IMG/VR virus record: IMGVR_UViG_3300025087_000080
Coordinates: 1 to 56,733 of that record
Direction: 5' to 3' (one strand)
From: a virus
DNA length: 56,733 bases
The first letter of the stretch is position 1. Each line of letters starts with the position of its first letter. The notes under the pieces were generated by a model. It was not told the DNA's origin, made no database searches, and saw only the letters and a program-made list of their open reading frames with translations. Below, one piece after another: positions 24,818 through 32,571 of this stretch. A program made the position numbers and the translations under genes.

Positions 24818-25642
24818 TTATTGTAGTAATCGAGCTAATCTTGTAAGCCCGATCCCGCCTCCAAACCGAGGTACCATAGGCAGGGCGAGGTACTGCTCTA
24901 GTTCTCGCTCTACTCTTGCCTCCCCAAACTTCTCAAACAGTAGGTTAGCGTACTCTCCGTCCGATACCGTGTAGAAGTTCTGTCTCATTTGTTCTGGATC
25001 GGTAGAGCGTTCAGCAGATCCTATGGTTTCCATTCCGTTCAGAATCACGTCGCATTTTGCGTAATTTCCGTCTTCATATCTTTTTATGTTCCAAAAGGGG
25101 TGAGACCTTTGCGGGGAGCCTACTAAAAATACAGTACCTCCATAATCTTTCAGGGTCATAGCTTCATGCTCTGCTTCAATAATTGAAGTGTTATATCGAG
25201 TGCATAATTCATTGTAGTATTTTATATGGCGGACAAAACTGTAGGGAAGTTCTAAATCCCATCCTAAAAAGTCAAGAAGATCTGCTTCTAAATGCAACAA
25301 ATCGGATATTGTCCCAAACGATTCAAATTCAAACATAGGGAAGATTAGATCGTGTCTTCCCGCGATAGGGTTTTCTTCGTTCCTGTAACTCGTTGTGATA
25401 CAGAACACTCCTGCTTCATTTTTAGCATTTGTTAGGAGCTCTTGTTCGAGCCACATTTGTCCGGTCTGCGGAAGCGGATAGAGCTGATTTCTGAAATTGA
25501 AAGTAGAGATAGTCTTCGGGTCTTCACAGGTAGCCAAGATGGAAAGGCGAGACTGTGCAGGAACTTCTATGAAGTTGAGTCTGGTGGAGAAAAAAGCTCT
25601 CAGGCTTTTAACTATTTTGTTGTAGGTGAAGATGTCATTCAT
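24818..25642 (-). CDS. Class II aminoacyl-tRNA-synthetase-fold protein (AsnA / AsnRS-like)
   Basis: 274 residues from ATG 25642 (AGAGGA eight bases upstream). It is a bare catalytic domain. Motif 2-like segment: TTSYRNEENPIAGRHDLIF then MFEFES. Motif 3: RFGGGIGLTRLARLL. VFLVGSPQRSHPFWNIKRY resembles the AsnA core. There is no anticodon-binding domain. Known relatives include asparagine synthetase A and archaeal AsnRS-like asparagine synthetases, which activate aspartate as an adenylate and amidate it. A tRNA-independent amino-acid ligase is therefore more likely than a tRNA synthetase. The substrate here is open. Confidence 0.65.
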   Translation of the reverse strand: MNDIFTYNKIVKSLRAFFSTRLNFIEVPAQSRLSILATCEDPKTISTFNFRNQLYPLPQTGQMWLEQELLTNAKNEAGVFCITTSYRNEENPIAGRHDLIFPMFEFESFGTISDLLHLEADLLDFLGWDLELPYSFVRHIKYYNELCTRYNTSIIEAEHEAMTLKDYGGTVFLVGSPQRSHPFWNIKRYEDGNYAKCDVILNGMETIGSAERSTDPEQMRQNFYTVSDGEYANLLFEKFGEARVERELEQYLALPMVPRFGGGIGLTRLARLLQ

Positions 25643-25786
25643 CTTAATCCTCTTTATCAAGTGTGGTGGAACGATTGTTCGCCTAAAACTTCGCTACGCT
25701 TTAAGCGAGGCACATAGAAGCGTAGATTGTGTTTAACCTGTCACCTTTTTTTACCCCGCTAAAAAGTATCGCTACAGGGCTTAATT
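25643..25786. other. Gap without recognised gene
   Basis: I see no credible coding region here. The minus strand contains GCTTAAAGCGTAGCGAAG, suggesting small dyads, but nothing I would name. Confidence 0.4.
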
Positions 25787-26013
25787 TTAAGTTTCCCTGT
25801 TTAACCCAAGCTCTTCCATTGCCAGATGACGACCCTTCGCTGTCAGTATCGCTATTCCCCGTTCTTGCAAGTCGTTAATCCCGATGCCGCGAGGTGAATA
25901 TAATCAGCGTCTAAATTCGACTGAATGAAAAATCCAGGGATATCAGGCGTAGATAGTTCTTTTGCTACCATCTGCCTCAAAATTGCCCGTTGCGCACATG
26001 ATAGATTAAACAT
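25787..26013 (-). pseudogene. Frameshifted small helix-turn-helix-like gene
   Basis: From ATG 26013 (AGAAGGAGAG upstream) the frame runs 53 codons to TAG at 25852. In the overlapping next frame the sequence continues sensibly as IGINDLQERGIAILTAKGRH then LAMEELGLNRET to TAA at 25787. Together they read as one ~75-residue winged-helix-like protein with the switch near CTCGCGGCATCGG. The cause is a one-base deletion in this genome, an assembly error or programmed frameshifting. The conserved look of the second part favours a recent lesion. Confidence 0.55.
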
Positions 26014-26030
26014 AGTGCTCTCTCCTTCTC

Positions 26031-27449
26031 TTAGAATGGAATGACGTACTCTTCTTTTTGATAGCCTGCATGATTTTCCTGAGCAGGGGAGTTATTATCT
26101 AAGTCTTTTTCAAGAGACATAAACCTACCTGTGTTCTTATTAAAAAGCAGGTTCACGTGACCGGTTGGCCCCTCGCGATGCTTTGCGATGTTTATTTCTA
26201 CTGGCTGGTTTTCCGGCTCTTCGTACCCGGGAGAATTTCGCTTGTAATATGCTTCTCGGTACATTAGCATCACAATATCAGCGTCTTGTTCGATGCTCCC
26301 TGAGTCACGAAGGTCAGACATCACAGGTCTTTTATCACCGCCTCTTGTTTCCAATGATCTACTAAGTTGAGAAACAAGTATTACAGGCACATCAAGGTCT
26401 TTTGCAATTCCCTTTATGCGCCGTGTTATCATTGAGATTGCGGAATTATCGCTTTGTGAATAGCGATCTCTGTCAATTAGCTGAAGATAGTCTATGATCA
26501 AAACATCAAGTTTATTCTGGAGCTTGAGAAGCCTGGCTGTTGTGTGGATTGTTGTCACATGTTGCGTGAAGGTATCGCTAATGTGGATCGGTAGTTCTGC
26601 TATTTGGGATGTTGTGGATGTAAATTGAGACCATTGTTCCTTGTTAATCCACCCGCGGTTCAGACTATAGGCTGGTATCCCCGAGGCAAGAGAAACTAAT
26701 CTCTGACCTAACGCCCTTGATTGCATCTCAAGGGATAAAATAACTACGTGACTGCCTGCTTTCGCTGCATTGTACGCAAAATTCAGGGTTAGGGCCGTCT
26801 TCCCTACACTTGGGCGGGCGGCTATTATTATCAAGTCACCACCGCTAAACCCAAGCAAAAGGCTATCTATTGCGTTATATCCACACGGGATCCCCTTAAT
26901 TCCGCTATTTCTTGATAGCTGTTCGGTATGTGTCTGCACGTCGAACATAACCTCTTTTATATTATGAACTTGAGTATGATTGGATTGCTGCGTAATTGAT
27001 ACCAGTTCTCCAATTACCCTATCAACAAGTTCACTTGGTTCTGTTTCTGGTTCAATCGCCTCATCAAGCAATCTTGTCAGGAGATATATAGACCTCAATT
27101 CAAACTTCTTTGCGACTATCTGAGCGTAATAGCTGGCATTGCGAGGAGTAGCGTTTCCCTCAGACAGTTCCACCAGGTACAAATCACCGCCAACTTCATT
27201 CAATAAATCCTTGCCCTTTAGGTACGAAGATACGGTAACAATGTCAATAGGCTTTCCGTTCTCGAAGAGACGACACATTGCCTCGAAGATAAACTGGTGT
27301 TTGCTCCAGTAGAACATCTTTGAATCGGTTATTATTTGAGAGACTGTTCCATAGGCAAGTCCTGACAATAAGCACGCCCCTAAAACCGCCTTTTCGGAAT
27401 CAAGGTCAGAAGGCAATGGGTTATTTTTATTTTGTTTGGTCGGTTTCAT
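26031..27449 (-). CDS. dnaB: Replicative DNA helicase, DnaB family
   Basis: 472 residues. An N-terminal DnaB domain (SDLDSEKAVLGACLLSG, residues ~14-30) is followed by a RecA-like C-terminal domain. Walker A is ARPSVGKTAL (~211), Walker B is LDVLIIDYLQLI, and the Q/R elements are VSQLSRSLE and SDLRDSGSIEQDAD. It is full length for a bacterial-type hexameric 5'-3' helicase. It is encoded directly after the initiator gene and overlaps it by 23 bases, the arrangement seen for lambda O/P-type modules where the phage brings its own helicase. Confidence 0.93.
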   Translation of the reverse strand: MKPTKQNKNNPLPSDLDSEKAVLGACLLSGLAYGTVSQIITDSKMFYWSKHQFIFEAMCRLFENGKPIDIVTVSSYLKGKDLLNEVGGDLYLVELSEGNATPRNASYYAQIVAKKFELRSIYLLTRLLDEAIEPETEPSELVDRVIGELVSITQQSNHTQVHNIKEVMFDVQTHTEQLSRNSGIKGIPCGYNAIDSLLLGFSGGDLIIIAARPSVGKTALTLNFAYNAAKAGSHVVILSLEMQSRALGQRLVSLASGIPAYSLNRGWINKEQWSQFTSTTSQIAELPIHISDTFTQHVTTIHTTARLLKLQNKLDVLIIDYLQLIDRDRYSQSDNSAISMITRRIKGIAKDLDVPVILVSQLSRSLETRGGDKRPVMSDLRDSGSIEQDADIVMLMYREAYYKRNSPGYEEPENQPVEINIAKHREGPTGHVNLLFNKNTGRFMSLEKDLDNNSPAQENHAGYQKEEYVIPF

Positions 27450-28326
27450 CGTCTTTAAGCCGATATTGTGACATGATATATTCTGGCGTTTTGTAGTCCA
27501 TAGCAGGACGCCCGTTTACAGCAGGTGGGGTAAAGCTAATTCCTATCTCTTCGGCATAGTCTTCAATTTCTAAAAACCATTTCCTACCCTTAGTTTTCCA
27601 GTTTTCATTGAGTTTCGTCAGTGTGCGCACGGTATCCTTAAAGCTGAACCCTTGTCGGTCATCCCCGACTATTACCTTGCACACAGTTACAACCCTGGCA
27701 TAAGAGTATTTCTTAATCAATTTTTCAGCCTCTTGAATTTGTTTATCGCGGTTAATGTTTGAACCCCTGAAGGTTTCCATAACGTGTTCGGTAAATCTTC
27801 TTCCAATCCCATACGCCTCCGCCGAAGGGGGAGGAAGAGAGGGTTTGACTTTTATCTTTTTCTCTTCTCCTTCTACTCCTTCTTTTCCTTCTACTCCTTC
27901 TACTCCTTCTAGGATAGTGTGTTTCTGCGACGTTTCTGCGACGTTTCTGCGTCGTTTCTGCGTCGTTTTCTGCGTCAGGTTCTGCGGTGTCTCCATCTGG
28001 TATTTCTTCCAATTCACTATTGTAATTACTAAACTTACGTTCGTATTCTGCGTCGTTATTTGCGACGTTTTTTCTAGCTGGTTCAGAAATCGTTTTACTT
28101 TCGTGTTTGACCACATCCACCGATCAGCTAGATTGTGCATCGACCAGCCTACCTGACCGGGAAATAGATTGATATAAATACCACGAACTAGTATCTGACC
28201 AGGGTGATGGTTTGCCAACATTAGCAAATCAACCCACGCTTGCCCGCGGGTAAATTTTTCGGATAGCCACAATTTATTTGTAGCTAATTTTCGATAGAGT
28301 TTCAGCCAGGAAGTATCTTCATTCAT
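27427..28326 (-). CDS. Replication initiator (replisome-organiser type)
   Basis: 299 residues from ATG 28326, which has GGGGAG upstream. The first ~100 residues form a winged-helix-like domain (WLKLYRKLATNKLWLSEKF; VDLLMLANHHPGQILVRG; NLADRWMWSNTKVKRFLNQL), typical of phage DnaD/O-like initiators. A low-complexity linker (~135-160; EGVEGVEGKEGVEGEE) separates it from a helical C-terminal domain that probably contacts the helicase. The gene contains iteron-like repeats over the linker-proximal codons, so the origin may lie inside it. Confidence 0.7.
   Translation of the reverse strand: MNEDTSWLKLYRKLATNKLWLSEKFTRGQAWVDLLMLANHHPGQILVRGIYINLFPGQVGWSMHNLADRWMWSNTKVKRFLNQLEKTSQITTQNTNVSLVITIVNWKKYQMETPQNLTQKTTQKRRRNVAETSQKHTILEGVEGVEGKEGVEGEEKKIKVKPSLPPPSAEAYGIGRRFTEHVMETFRGSNINRDKQIQEAEKLIKKYSYARVVTVCKVIVGDDRQGFSFKDTVRTLTKLNENWKTKGRKWFLEIEDYAEEIGISFTPPAVNGRPAMDYKTPEYIMSQYRLKDDETDQTK
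27921..28066. repeat. Iteron-like tandem repeats inside the initiator gene (candidate origin)
   Basis: Five head-to-tail units with consensus GTTTCTGCG(A/T)C occupy 27921-27976 (four of 11 bp and one of 12 bp). Two looser copies follow at 28043-28066 (GTATTCTGCGTC, GTTATTTGCGAC). An AT-rich stretch (about 28000-28040) lies between the groups. Lambda and related phages carry origin iterons and an AT-rich element inside the O gene in the same way. Confidence 0.6.
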
Positions 28327-28366
28327 AGGGGGACTCCCCAAATACACAATGCCGCACATAAACTGT

Positions 28367-28467
28367 TGCAACCCTACCAACACCATTAAGGAGTTCGGAA
28401 GGACAGCCTATGCGCGACATTGAGGGTTTGGGTCATAATCAGAGACCTTAATGGTTTTAGGGTTGCA
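28367..28467. promoter_or_regulatory. Long inverted repeat upstream of the initiator
   Basis: The left arm is 28367-28391 (TGCAACCCTA, short insertion, ACCATTAAGG). The right arm is 28446-28467, whose complement reads TGCAACCCTAAAACCATTAAGG. The arms pair over about 20 positions around a 54-base loop. The element occupies most of the gap between the 28511 gene and the initiator start at 28326, so it could fold in the mRNA leader or bind a dimeric regulator. Confidence 0.55.
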
Positions 28468-28510
28468 TTGGGAATATAATTCATTCAGAGGGGCAAAGCA
28501 ACTACTTAAA

Positions 28511-28723
28511 TTAAGCTCCTCCCTTTATCGCTTCGCGCCGCTCGATTATTCCACTCTTCTCGCATGTCCAGCATCGGTTGGTTAATGATCGCCACGTAGC
28601 TGATTCCCCACAACAGACACAAATCCCACTGTTTAAGGCAACGCTGCCGCCTTTGGATAAAATCTTATCCCGAGTTTGTTTGTGTACGGGATTTCTCTTC
28701 AAATGAGTGCTCGCTGTAGGCAT
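28511..28723 (-). CDS. Small zinc-binding protein
   Basis: 70 residues. CVCCG (residues ~36-40) and CWTC (~52-55) form a zinc knuckle; the N-terminus is basic. It starts on the last base of the RNA ligase stop. Function unknown, presumably nucleic-acid related. Confidence 0.6.
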   Translation of the reverse strand: MPTASTHLKRNPVHKQTRDKILSKGGSVALNSGICVCCGESATWRSLTNRCWTCEKSGIIERREAIKGGA

Positions 28724-29748
28724 TATTTTTCCTTTAGTAAGAAATCGTTATTGAGAACCTTGAAGGATAATCTACCTCTTAAAGTTTGAGAATAGATCTC
28801 AATTTGGGGACGAACCACAATTCCCTCTTGATGATTACTGGAGCTTGGGTATCTTCCCTTCGCTAATTCAAGAAGATCTTCAAGACTATAGCAAAAGGAT
28901 TCGCCACGTTCTATAAGTGGCACAGCATTAAGCGGTAGTGTAGAAGACGAGCTAACATTAGCCGCGTTTATGAAACTATGAAGCTCTTGATAATTGAAGT
29001 ACCTCTGTTCATCTATGCCAAATATATTAAAGATAAACAATTCTGCTGTTTTTAGTTCCAACCTGTTGTTTTGAATCTTCGGCCCACAAATCTCGCCCTG
29101 AATTGCAATGTTTTTATTAAACCTTTTCAACAATTCAATAATCCCGTATCTCCGAGCAATATCAACATACATGTTGTCATCGAACTTCCTTTCAGTAGTA
29201 CGAGAACATACCCCACAATGATCATTCTTTTTATAGAAAGTAGAGGAAGTGCCATCGACCTTCATCGTGATATAATAGGGTAATCCCTTCATCTCGTTAA
29301 GCACTTTAAAACAGGATTGAATTCGGGTTTCGTCCGTCTTGGGAATAAATTCAGGGAATTTTCCAGCAGTATCTCCAAGAGCACACGAGGTTTCTGGTGG
29401 TGCATATTTTGTGATTTGCATAAGAGCTGTAACATCATCTCCGAGCACAAATTGGTTGGGGTAACATACAGAATCCAAAATAGATAGGGGGAAAATAATT
29501 CCCTGAGAAAGAACCCCACGTATTTTTTTTGTCTTGATACGATAGTTGTCTTTTTCTAAAAAAGAATACTGTGGAAGTGCAGGAAGCACACTATCTATCT
29601 CACAAAATACGCAAGAATCTCCAATCTGAAATTCTCCCCTCTTTGCCACTAACCGCCATCCCATAACGGTAACCTGTTCAATGAAATCTGAACCCAATAT
29701 CGGTTGTATATCCGAGATCTGTTGAATTGTTGCCAATTTGCGTTCCAT
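28723..29748 (-). CDS. RNA ligase (Rnl5 / DraRnl-like, with N-terminal OB domain)
   Basis: 341 residues. An N-terminal OB-like domain (residues ~1-120; VTVMGWRLVAKRGEFQIGDS) precedes the nucleotidyltransferase core. Motif I KVDGTSS (~166), motif III region IAIQGEICGPKIQNN, motif IIIa AELFIFNIFGI, motif IV EGIVVRP and motif V RLSFKVLNNDF are all visible. The lysine of KVDG is the predicted AMP acceptor. Deinococcus RNA ligase seals nicked RNA opposite a DNA template. A repair role against host RNA-cleaving defences, or nick sealing, is plausible. All key residues appear present. Confidence 0.85.
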   Translation of the reverse strand: MERKLATIQQISDIQPILGSDFIEQVTVMGWRLVAKRGEFQIGDSCVFCEIDSVLPALPQYSFLEKDNYRIKTKKIRGVLSQGIIFPLSILDSVCYPNQFVLGDDVTALMQITKYAPPETSCALGDTAGKFPEFIPKTDETRIQSCFKVLNEMKGLPYYITMKVDGTSSTFYKKNDHCGVCSRTTERKFDDNMYVDIARRYGIIELLKRFNKNIAIQGEICGPKIQNNRLELKTAELFIFNIFGIDEQRYFNYQELHSFINAANVSSSSTLPLNAVPLIERGESFCYSLEDLLELAKGRYPSSSNHQEGIVVRPQIEIYSQTLRGRLSFKVLNNDFLLKEK

Positions 29749-29780
29749 CTCATTCCCTTTCCTTGTGGCGTTTTAGGTGG

Positions 29781-29840
29781 AAAAAAGCAGGGGAGCCAGG
29801 TGGCAGGGTACTGCGCATGTGTTCGCACCCGACTCCCTGC
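29781..29840 (-). terminator. Leftward intrinsic terminator after the annealing-protein gene
   Basis: On the minus strand GCAGGGAG (29840-29833) pairs with CTCCCCTGC (29795-29787) with one bulge, then TTTTTT (29786-29781). An inner GGGTGCG/CGCAGTACCC helix fits in the loop. It follows the stop at 29856, so the RNA ligase gene downstream needs its own promoter or read-through. Confidence 0.65.
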
Positions 29841-29855
29841 GGAGTAGTAGGTTAA

Positions 29856-31250
29856 TTAGGCGATTGAAACCTTCTTGTTCGCGTCTACCCAGAGCGTCTT
29901 TGCATCAATCATCTCTCGCACTGTGGACTTAATATCGTCTTGCGAATAGTCCACGGCAAAAAATGCCAGGAGGGAGTCCTTACTTACCGGTTGGTTCATT
30001 CCGATGTAATTCAAAATGTCTTGACGAATATCCACCGGTTTTGAGTATTCACCAGATGAATCTTTGGGGAAATTTGAAGTGTCGTCCTGAGCAGGAATCT
30101 GATCTGGATGAGTGTATAACCCATTCACAACAGGGATTTGCCACTCCTCCAGGTTCTTCACAAGGTGGGTAACTTGGATATTCTCTTTGATAAGAGCCTC
30201 CAAGAGTGTTTGTTGGCTCATGGCGTCTTCCGCCAGAATATCCAACACCCTCCCCTTGGTCATACGCATGACTGGCTCTTGTTTTAAGGGACTCGGAGAA
30301 GCTGGAGTAGTAGCATCAACCTTCATCTTTTCTTTGAGCCCTGCTGTTCCGTGTTTAGGTGGAGATGAATCTTCAGGAGCCAAGTCTCCAAGATTAAAGG
30401 CGTTCTCCGGGCTGATTTCATGTTCCTTGATAGCGGAATAAATATCCCGCAGTGTGACAACCTCATCGTTTGTGAGGTTGTCTAAATTGTGACCGAGGTA
30501 ATTTTCGAGAACCCCAGCCTTTATCCCATACCCCAGGAATCCCGAAATAATACGGTTTTTCTGGGACTGGATATTCTCTTTTGAGAGTTCAATAATTGTC
30601 TCTTCAACTCCCAACTTCACAAATGGAGGGATTCCAGACAGTAGCGCATTACGGCGCGCTTTTGAGGCTGCTCGATCAACCTCAATGGCAAATTCATCCT
30701 CATCCATCTCCTTGACCTCGTAGGTCTTCTTGTTGTTCACGAGGATAGCCTTTCCCTCGCGGTCTTTCTTGATAACCCTCTTGAATCGCGAGACCACCTT
30801 GGGGACGCTGATCATCATATTGGTATCAATGTCAACGTAGATCCCCTTTACAGTAGTGTACTTTCCGGAATCTTCAATACTCGCCGTCCACACGCAATTC
30901 CCCCAGTGTCGGGCAATGAGTTCAGCGGTTCTGACTGTCAATCCCGATCCGCGATTCGGGATTTCGTAGCGCATGGGGCTTCCTCCCTCGCCCTTTTTCT
31001 TGGGGTCAGGGACGCAGAGTTCGGGAATGTTTTGCAATTCCTTGACCATCCCATTGTATGCCTTGAGTTCGTCCCGCTTCTTCATCTTCTGAAGTGCGGA
31101 AAGCATCGCACCTTCAACGCGCATAATCCCGCCCGAAGGGATAGACGACTCCATCGCATCGAAACTTTCCTCAGCATTGCGGTCTTCGGACATCTTTTGA
31201 ATCCGCGCGCTGATACTTTTGTAAACCTCTAACTTCTTTTCTGGAGGCAT
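29856..31250 (-). CDS. Candidate single-strand annealing protein, partner of the YqaJ exonuclease
   Basis: 464 residues from ATG 31250 (AGAAAGGA upstream). The core (residues ~85-260) reads YEIPNRGSGLTVRTAELIAR, HWGNCVWTASIEDSGKYTTV and ASKARRNALLSGIPPFVKLG. That resembles a phage family with the pattern GxSVRxAExxAxxWGN. Such proteins often sit next to YqaJ-type exonucleases and I believe act as annealing proteins. The C-terminal ~180 residues contain two helical modules with Pro-rich linkers. The direct linkage to the exonuclease gene (2 bases apart) supports a two-component recombinase. Confidence 0.6.
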   Translation of the reverse strand: MPPEKKLEVYKSISARIQKMSEDRNAEESFDAMESSIPSGGIMRVEGAMLSALQKMKKRDELKAYNGMVKELQNIPELCVPDPKKKGEGGSPMRYEIPNRGSGLTVRTAELIARHWGNCVWTASIEDSGKYTTVKGIYVDIDTNMMISVPKVVSRFKRVIKKDREGKAILVNNKKTYEVKEMDEDEFAIEVDRAASKARRNALLSGIPPFVKLGVEETIIELSKENIQSQKNRIISGFLGYGIKAGVLENYLGHNLDNLTNDEVVTLRDIYSAIKEHEISPENAFNLGDLAPEDSSPPKHGTAGLKEKMKVDATTPASPSPLKQEPVMRMTKGRVLDILAEDAMSQQTLLEALIKENIQVTHLVKNLEEWQIPVVNGLYTHPDQIPAQDDTSNFPKDSSGEYSKPVDIRQDILNYIGMNQPVSKDSLLAFFAVDYSQDDIKSTVREMIDAKTLWVDANKKVSIA

Positions 31251-31251
31251 T

Positions 31252-32124
31252 TTACAATCCTTTCTCCGTGTAGCGTAATGCACGGAATGAGACTTCCTTG
31301 ACAGCATAAGCCTTTCGCTTCTGTTCATAATACGTAATTGCGGCTTGCGATCCGAGCATAATTCCAGCCTCGGCATCTCCCAGGGCAAGCAAGACCTTTT
31401 TCTTGGCGGAATCCTCCTCCTTTTCTGCCTTTTTTAACAACTCCACTGTTTCCCGCCATTGGGAAACAACATGGGGTGAGAGTTCCACAACTTTTTCCGC
31501 TCGCCTGCGCACTCTCTTGAGGGATTCCATTGATGGCAACACATCGGGAGGTGGAGTGTCTGCTTGCACATTGTTGAGCCAAAAGCTCTCAATCTTTCTC
31601 AGCAAATCTTCCTCCAACTCTGGGTCTGCCAGTACACTGTACATTGCATATCCCCGTCCGCCTAGAAGTGCTGGGACATGGCAAATCCCTGTGTTGGTAC
31701 AGTGTAGTTGTATGTGAGCTTGGACAAGATAGAGCATAGGGATTTCATCCGTCCCTGGCTCGCCCCACTCCGCTGTTCGGAAGGATAACAGACCAGCGGT
31801 TTTAGCTTCTACAGGCTCTCTTGTTCCCCGCACCTGACCGTCAAGTGTTGAGACTAAATAACGCAACTCTCTCGATTGCACCTCCACATTACGATCTAAC
31901 ACCCCCAACTCTCGCTCAGCGTAATCGAGTAGAACTGGCTCGAGGTCATTGCCGAGAGTAACTGCCTCGTTGTGGCGTTCTTCTCCCTTGTCCTCTAACC
32001 GATCTGTTTTTTCGAGCCAGATGTCATAAGCGGATTGCCAGGGGTTTACCCCGACAATAGCTGATACATCGGAAGCTCCGATTCTGTTTTTTCGAGCTGC
32101 CTTTTGTTCTTTAGTTAGGCTCAT
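31252..32124 (-). CDS. YqaJ-family viral recombinase exonuclease
   Basis: 290 residues from ATG 32124. The N-terminus shows the YqaJ signature KNRIGASDVSAIVGVNPWQS, with VTLGNDLEPVLLDYAERELG and STLDGQVRGTREPVEAKTAG giving the D...ExK catalytic residues. A conserved QAHIQLHCTN follows. This lambda-exonuclease-fold enzyme would degrade one strand of duplex DNA and hand the other to the adjacent annealing protein. The upstream ribosome binding site is weak, and coupling from the 32111 gene is likely (14-base overlap). Confidence 0.85.
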   Translation of the reverse strand: MSLTKEQKAARKNRIGASDVSAIVGVNPWQSAYDIWLEKTDRLEDKGEERHNEAVTLGNDLEPVLLDYAERELGVLDRNVEVQSRELRYLVSTLDGQVRGTREPVEAKTAGLLSFRTAEWGEPGTDEIPMLYLVQAHIQLHCTNTGICHVPALLGGRGYAMYSVLADPELEEDLLRKIESFWLNNVQADTPPPDVLPSMESLKRVRRRAEKVVELSPHVVSQWRETVELLKKAEKEEDSAKKKVLLALGDAEAGIMLGSQAAITYYEQKRKAYAVKEVSFRALRYTEKGL

Positions 32125-32338
32125 GGTTCGCCTTATCTGTGGCAATTAACTTTTTTTCAGTGGCCATTAACTTTTCAACCTCCTCATGGTGCCGGACAAT
32201 CGCCCGTGCGAAGTCCGTGTCGGTACGCCGGTACTCCTCGATGTGCCTGGCAAGGTCTGCTTCGGAACAGTTGTCTGCCAGGTGGTCGTATACGTTGTAC
32301 ACCTCCCTCTGTCGGGCGATGATAATAGGGTCAATCAT
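32111..32338 (-). CDS. Small helical protein, paralogue of 35008-35289
   Basis: 75 residues from ATG 32338 (GAGGAG upstream). It shares CSEADLxRHIEEYRxxDTxFARxIVxHHxxVEK with the product at 35008, clearly a gene duplication within this genome. The His pair in HHEEVEK could bind metal, but no fold is recognised. It overlaps the YqaJ gene. Confidence 0.6.
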   Translation of the reverse strand: MIDPIIIARQREVYNVYDHLADNCSEADLARHIEEYRRTDTDFARAIVRHHEEVEKLMATEKKLIATDKANHEPN

Positions 32339-32388
32339 TGATTCTCCTCTTTTAAAAGTTTGTTGAAGCTGTTCCACCATCTTTTTTA

Positions 32389-32559
32389 CTAGACAGGAAG
32401 GTTTTCAAGCTCTTCTTGGAGTTCGGAAATTGTCCCCAGGATTGCTATTAACATTCTAACCCGTTTACCTGCTGGATGCGGTGACTTCCGTTTGAGGATT
32501 TCAAGCTCCTCCGCTGCCTCTTTTATGAGTCTTAAGGCTTCCTTCAACTCTTCTTCCAT
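32389..32559 (-). CDS. Small coiled-coil protein
   Basis: 56 residues. It has two Glu/Leu-rich helices (EEELKEALRLIKEAAEELEI and SELQEELENLPV) around a basic turn (KRKSPHPAGKRVR). AAGGGG lies upstream of ATG 32559. It is the gene immediately after the sliding clamp, so it could be a small clamp-module accessory; no direct evidence. Confidence 0.55.
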   Translation of the reverse strand: MEEELKEALRLIKEAAEELEILKRKSPHPAGKRVRMLIAILGTISELQEELENLPV

Positions 32560-32571
32560 CGTTAACCCCTT

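Noticed and set aside
24818-25642. Full tRNA synthetase
   Set aside because: Too short, and no anticodon-binding domain; only the class II catalytic core is present.
27752-28120. 122-codon leftward frame overlapping the initiator
   Set aside because: A low-complexity shadow of the initiator linker (Arg/Glu repeats) without a good start site.
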